Source of the DNA: Methylococcaceae bacterium | GTDB lineage: Bacteria > Pseudomonadota > Gammaproteobacteria > Methylococcales > Methylomonadaceae | DNA: 6,296 bases | Direction of reading: 5' to 3' | Assembly: GCA_947506075.1 (NCBI GenBank) | Contig: CANNNN010000156.1 | Coordinates: forward strand, 1 to 6,296 | Shown here: in pieces, positions 6,010-6,296 of the stretch | Position numbering within the stretch: the stretch's first letter is position 1 | Layout of the letters: every line of letters starts with the position of its first letter | Made by a program: the position numbers and the translations under genes | The notes under the pieces: generated by a model | The model's database searches: none | What the model was told of the DNA's origin: nothing | The model's input: the letters and a program-made list of their open reading frames with translations, nothing else

Positions 6010-6072
6010 AAGGCGAAAGGGGAAAGACTCAGGGCAAAACATCCTGTACACAATACTGCCCTTTTGCCTTTT
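6010..6072 (+). terminator. Hairpin downstream of yggT, possible operon terminator or repeat
   Basis: AAGGCGAAAGGG (6010-6021) pairs with CCCTTTTGCCTT (6059-6070) over 12 bp with one G-T wobble, followed by TT and a T-poor tail. The 37-base loop is long for an intrinsic terminator. A second stem, AGGGCA (6031-6036) with TGCCCT (6057-6062), competes for the same CCC. The position, starting 6 bases after the yggT stop, suits transcript ending, but the GGCGAAAGG-rich arm also resembles dispersed intergenic repeats. Confidence 0.4.
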
Positions 6073-6107
6073 ATCTGAGCTACTCTATACTCTATTATTT
6101 TCTGGCA

Positions 6108-6113
6108 TATAAT
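6108..6113 (+). promoter_or_regulatory. Perfect TATAAT -10 box immediately upstream of the DUF4124 gene
   Basis: TATAAT at 6108-6113 is a consensus -10. The hexamer 17 bases upstream (CTATAC, 6085-6090) is a poor -35. Initiation about 7 bases downstream would fall near 6120, only about 3 bases before the ATG at 6123, and no Shine-Dalgarno is present. An alternative -10, TATTAT at 6093-6098, would give a leader of about 18 bases. Confidence 0.35.
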
Positions 6114-6122
6114 TCGTTGTCC

Positions 6123-6296
6123 ATGCAAACACGCATTTTCAGTATTTTTTTAGTCTGTGTCTTTTGTCTGAGCAGCGATCCCGCGTTTGCCAAAAAGATG
6201 TACAAGTGGCTCAATGAACATGGCGAAACCATTTTCTCCGACCAAGTGCCTCCAGAAGATTCTCAATTCCGCAGGGAGTCGCTAAACCAAAAAGGT
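6123..6296 (+). CDS. Secreted DUF4124 domain protein, partial (cut by window edge)
   Basis: An open frame of 58 codons reaches the right edge without a stop and is too short for the ORF length cut-off. Residues 1-22 form a Sec-type signal peptide: MQTR, a hydrophobic core IFSIFLVCVFCL, and a likely cleavage after AFA (20-22). The mature part begins KKMYKWLNEHGETIFSDQVPPE, which is the DUF4124 signature (K-x-YKW-x-x-x-G-x-x-x-x-SD-x-P-P), a small domain at the N-terminus of many proteobacterial envelope proteins, often followed by a coiled-coil or variable region. The function is unknown; the periplasm is the expected location. There is no ribosome binding site, and a TATAAT box lies only 10 bases before the ATG. 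It follows yggT by 118 bp across a hairpin, so it is probably separately transcribed. Confidence 0.85.
   Translation, partial: MQTRIFSIFLVCVFCLSSDPAFAKKMYKWLNEHGETIFSDQVPPEDSQFRRESLNQKG

Noticed and set aside
1..6296. CRISPR array, tRNA/rRNA, toxin-antitoxin, phage or defence cassette
   Set aside because: No regularly spaced repeats, cloverleaf-like segments or recognisable proteins of these classes were seen; the identifiable genes are housekeeping or of general families.

Overview
The window (about 6.3 kb, moderate GC) looks like ordinary chromosome from a gammaproteobacterium. The best clues are a proC-yggT operon joined by a TGATG overlap, a DUF4124 envelope protein, a DUF938 methyltransferase-like protein and a COG3146/FemAB-like acyltransferase. 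The two kinds of intergenic repeat and the IS630-type fragment fit an environmental species such as a methanotroph of the Methylococcales, but that assignment is an inference from general gene style and no marker gene here proves it.

Layout. Bases 1-212 (minus) hold the first 70 codons of an IS630-like transposase N-terminus cut by the window edge; its probable outer terminus lies near 300. A small cupin gene (375-665, plus) follows. A 127-bp convergent gap carries a strong 15-bp hairpin merged with an 8-bp tandem repeat. Next is a FemAB-like N-acyltransferase (793-1926, minus), divergent from a DUF938 protein (1980-2588, plus) with only 53 bp between them. DUF938 converges on a minus-strand pair: a radical SAM protein of the spore photoproduct lyase family (3335-4327) followed by a short-chain dehydrogenase (2634-3347), overlapping by 13 bp. 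A 274-bp divergent gap (4328-4601) contains a degenerate GGATT-rich repeat and candidate promoters for both sides. The plus-strand operon proC (4602-5429) and yggT (5429-6004) follows, then a hairpin region, then the start of a secreted DUF4124 protein (6123 onward) with a possible leaderless promoter.

How the genes relate. Only two pairs look functionally linked by arrangement: proC-yggT (proline synthesis plus a small membrane protein, a common bacterial arrangement) and the SPL-like radical SAM enzyme with its SDR partner. The rest are single genes separated by short, often divergent or convergent gaps. I see no CRISPR array, RNA gene, toxin-antitoxin pair, phage gene or defence cassette. 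The most interesting items are the SPL-like/SDR pair in a probable non-spore-former, the intergenic repeats, and the possible leaderless start of the DUF4124 gene; none amounts to a demonstrated new system.
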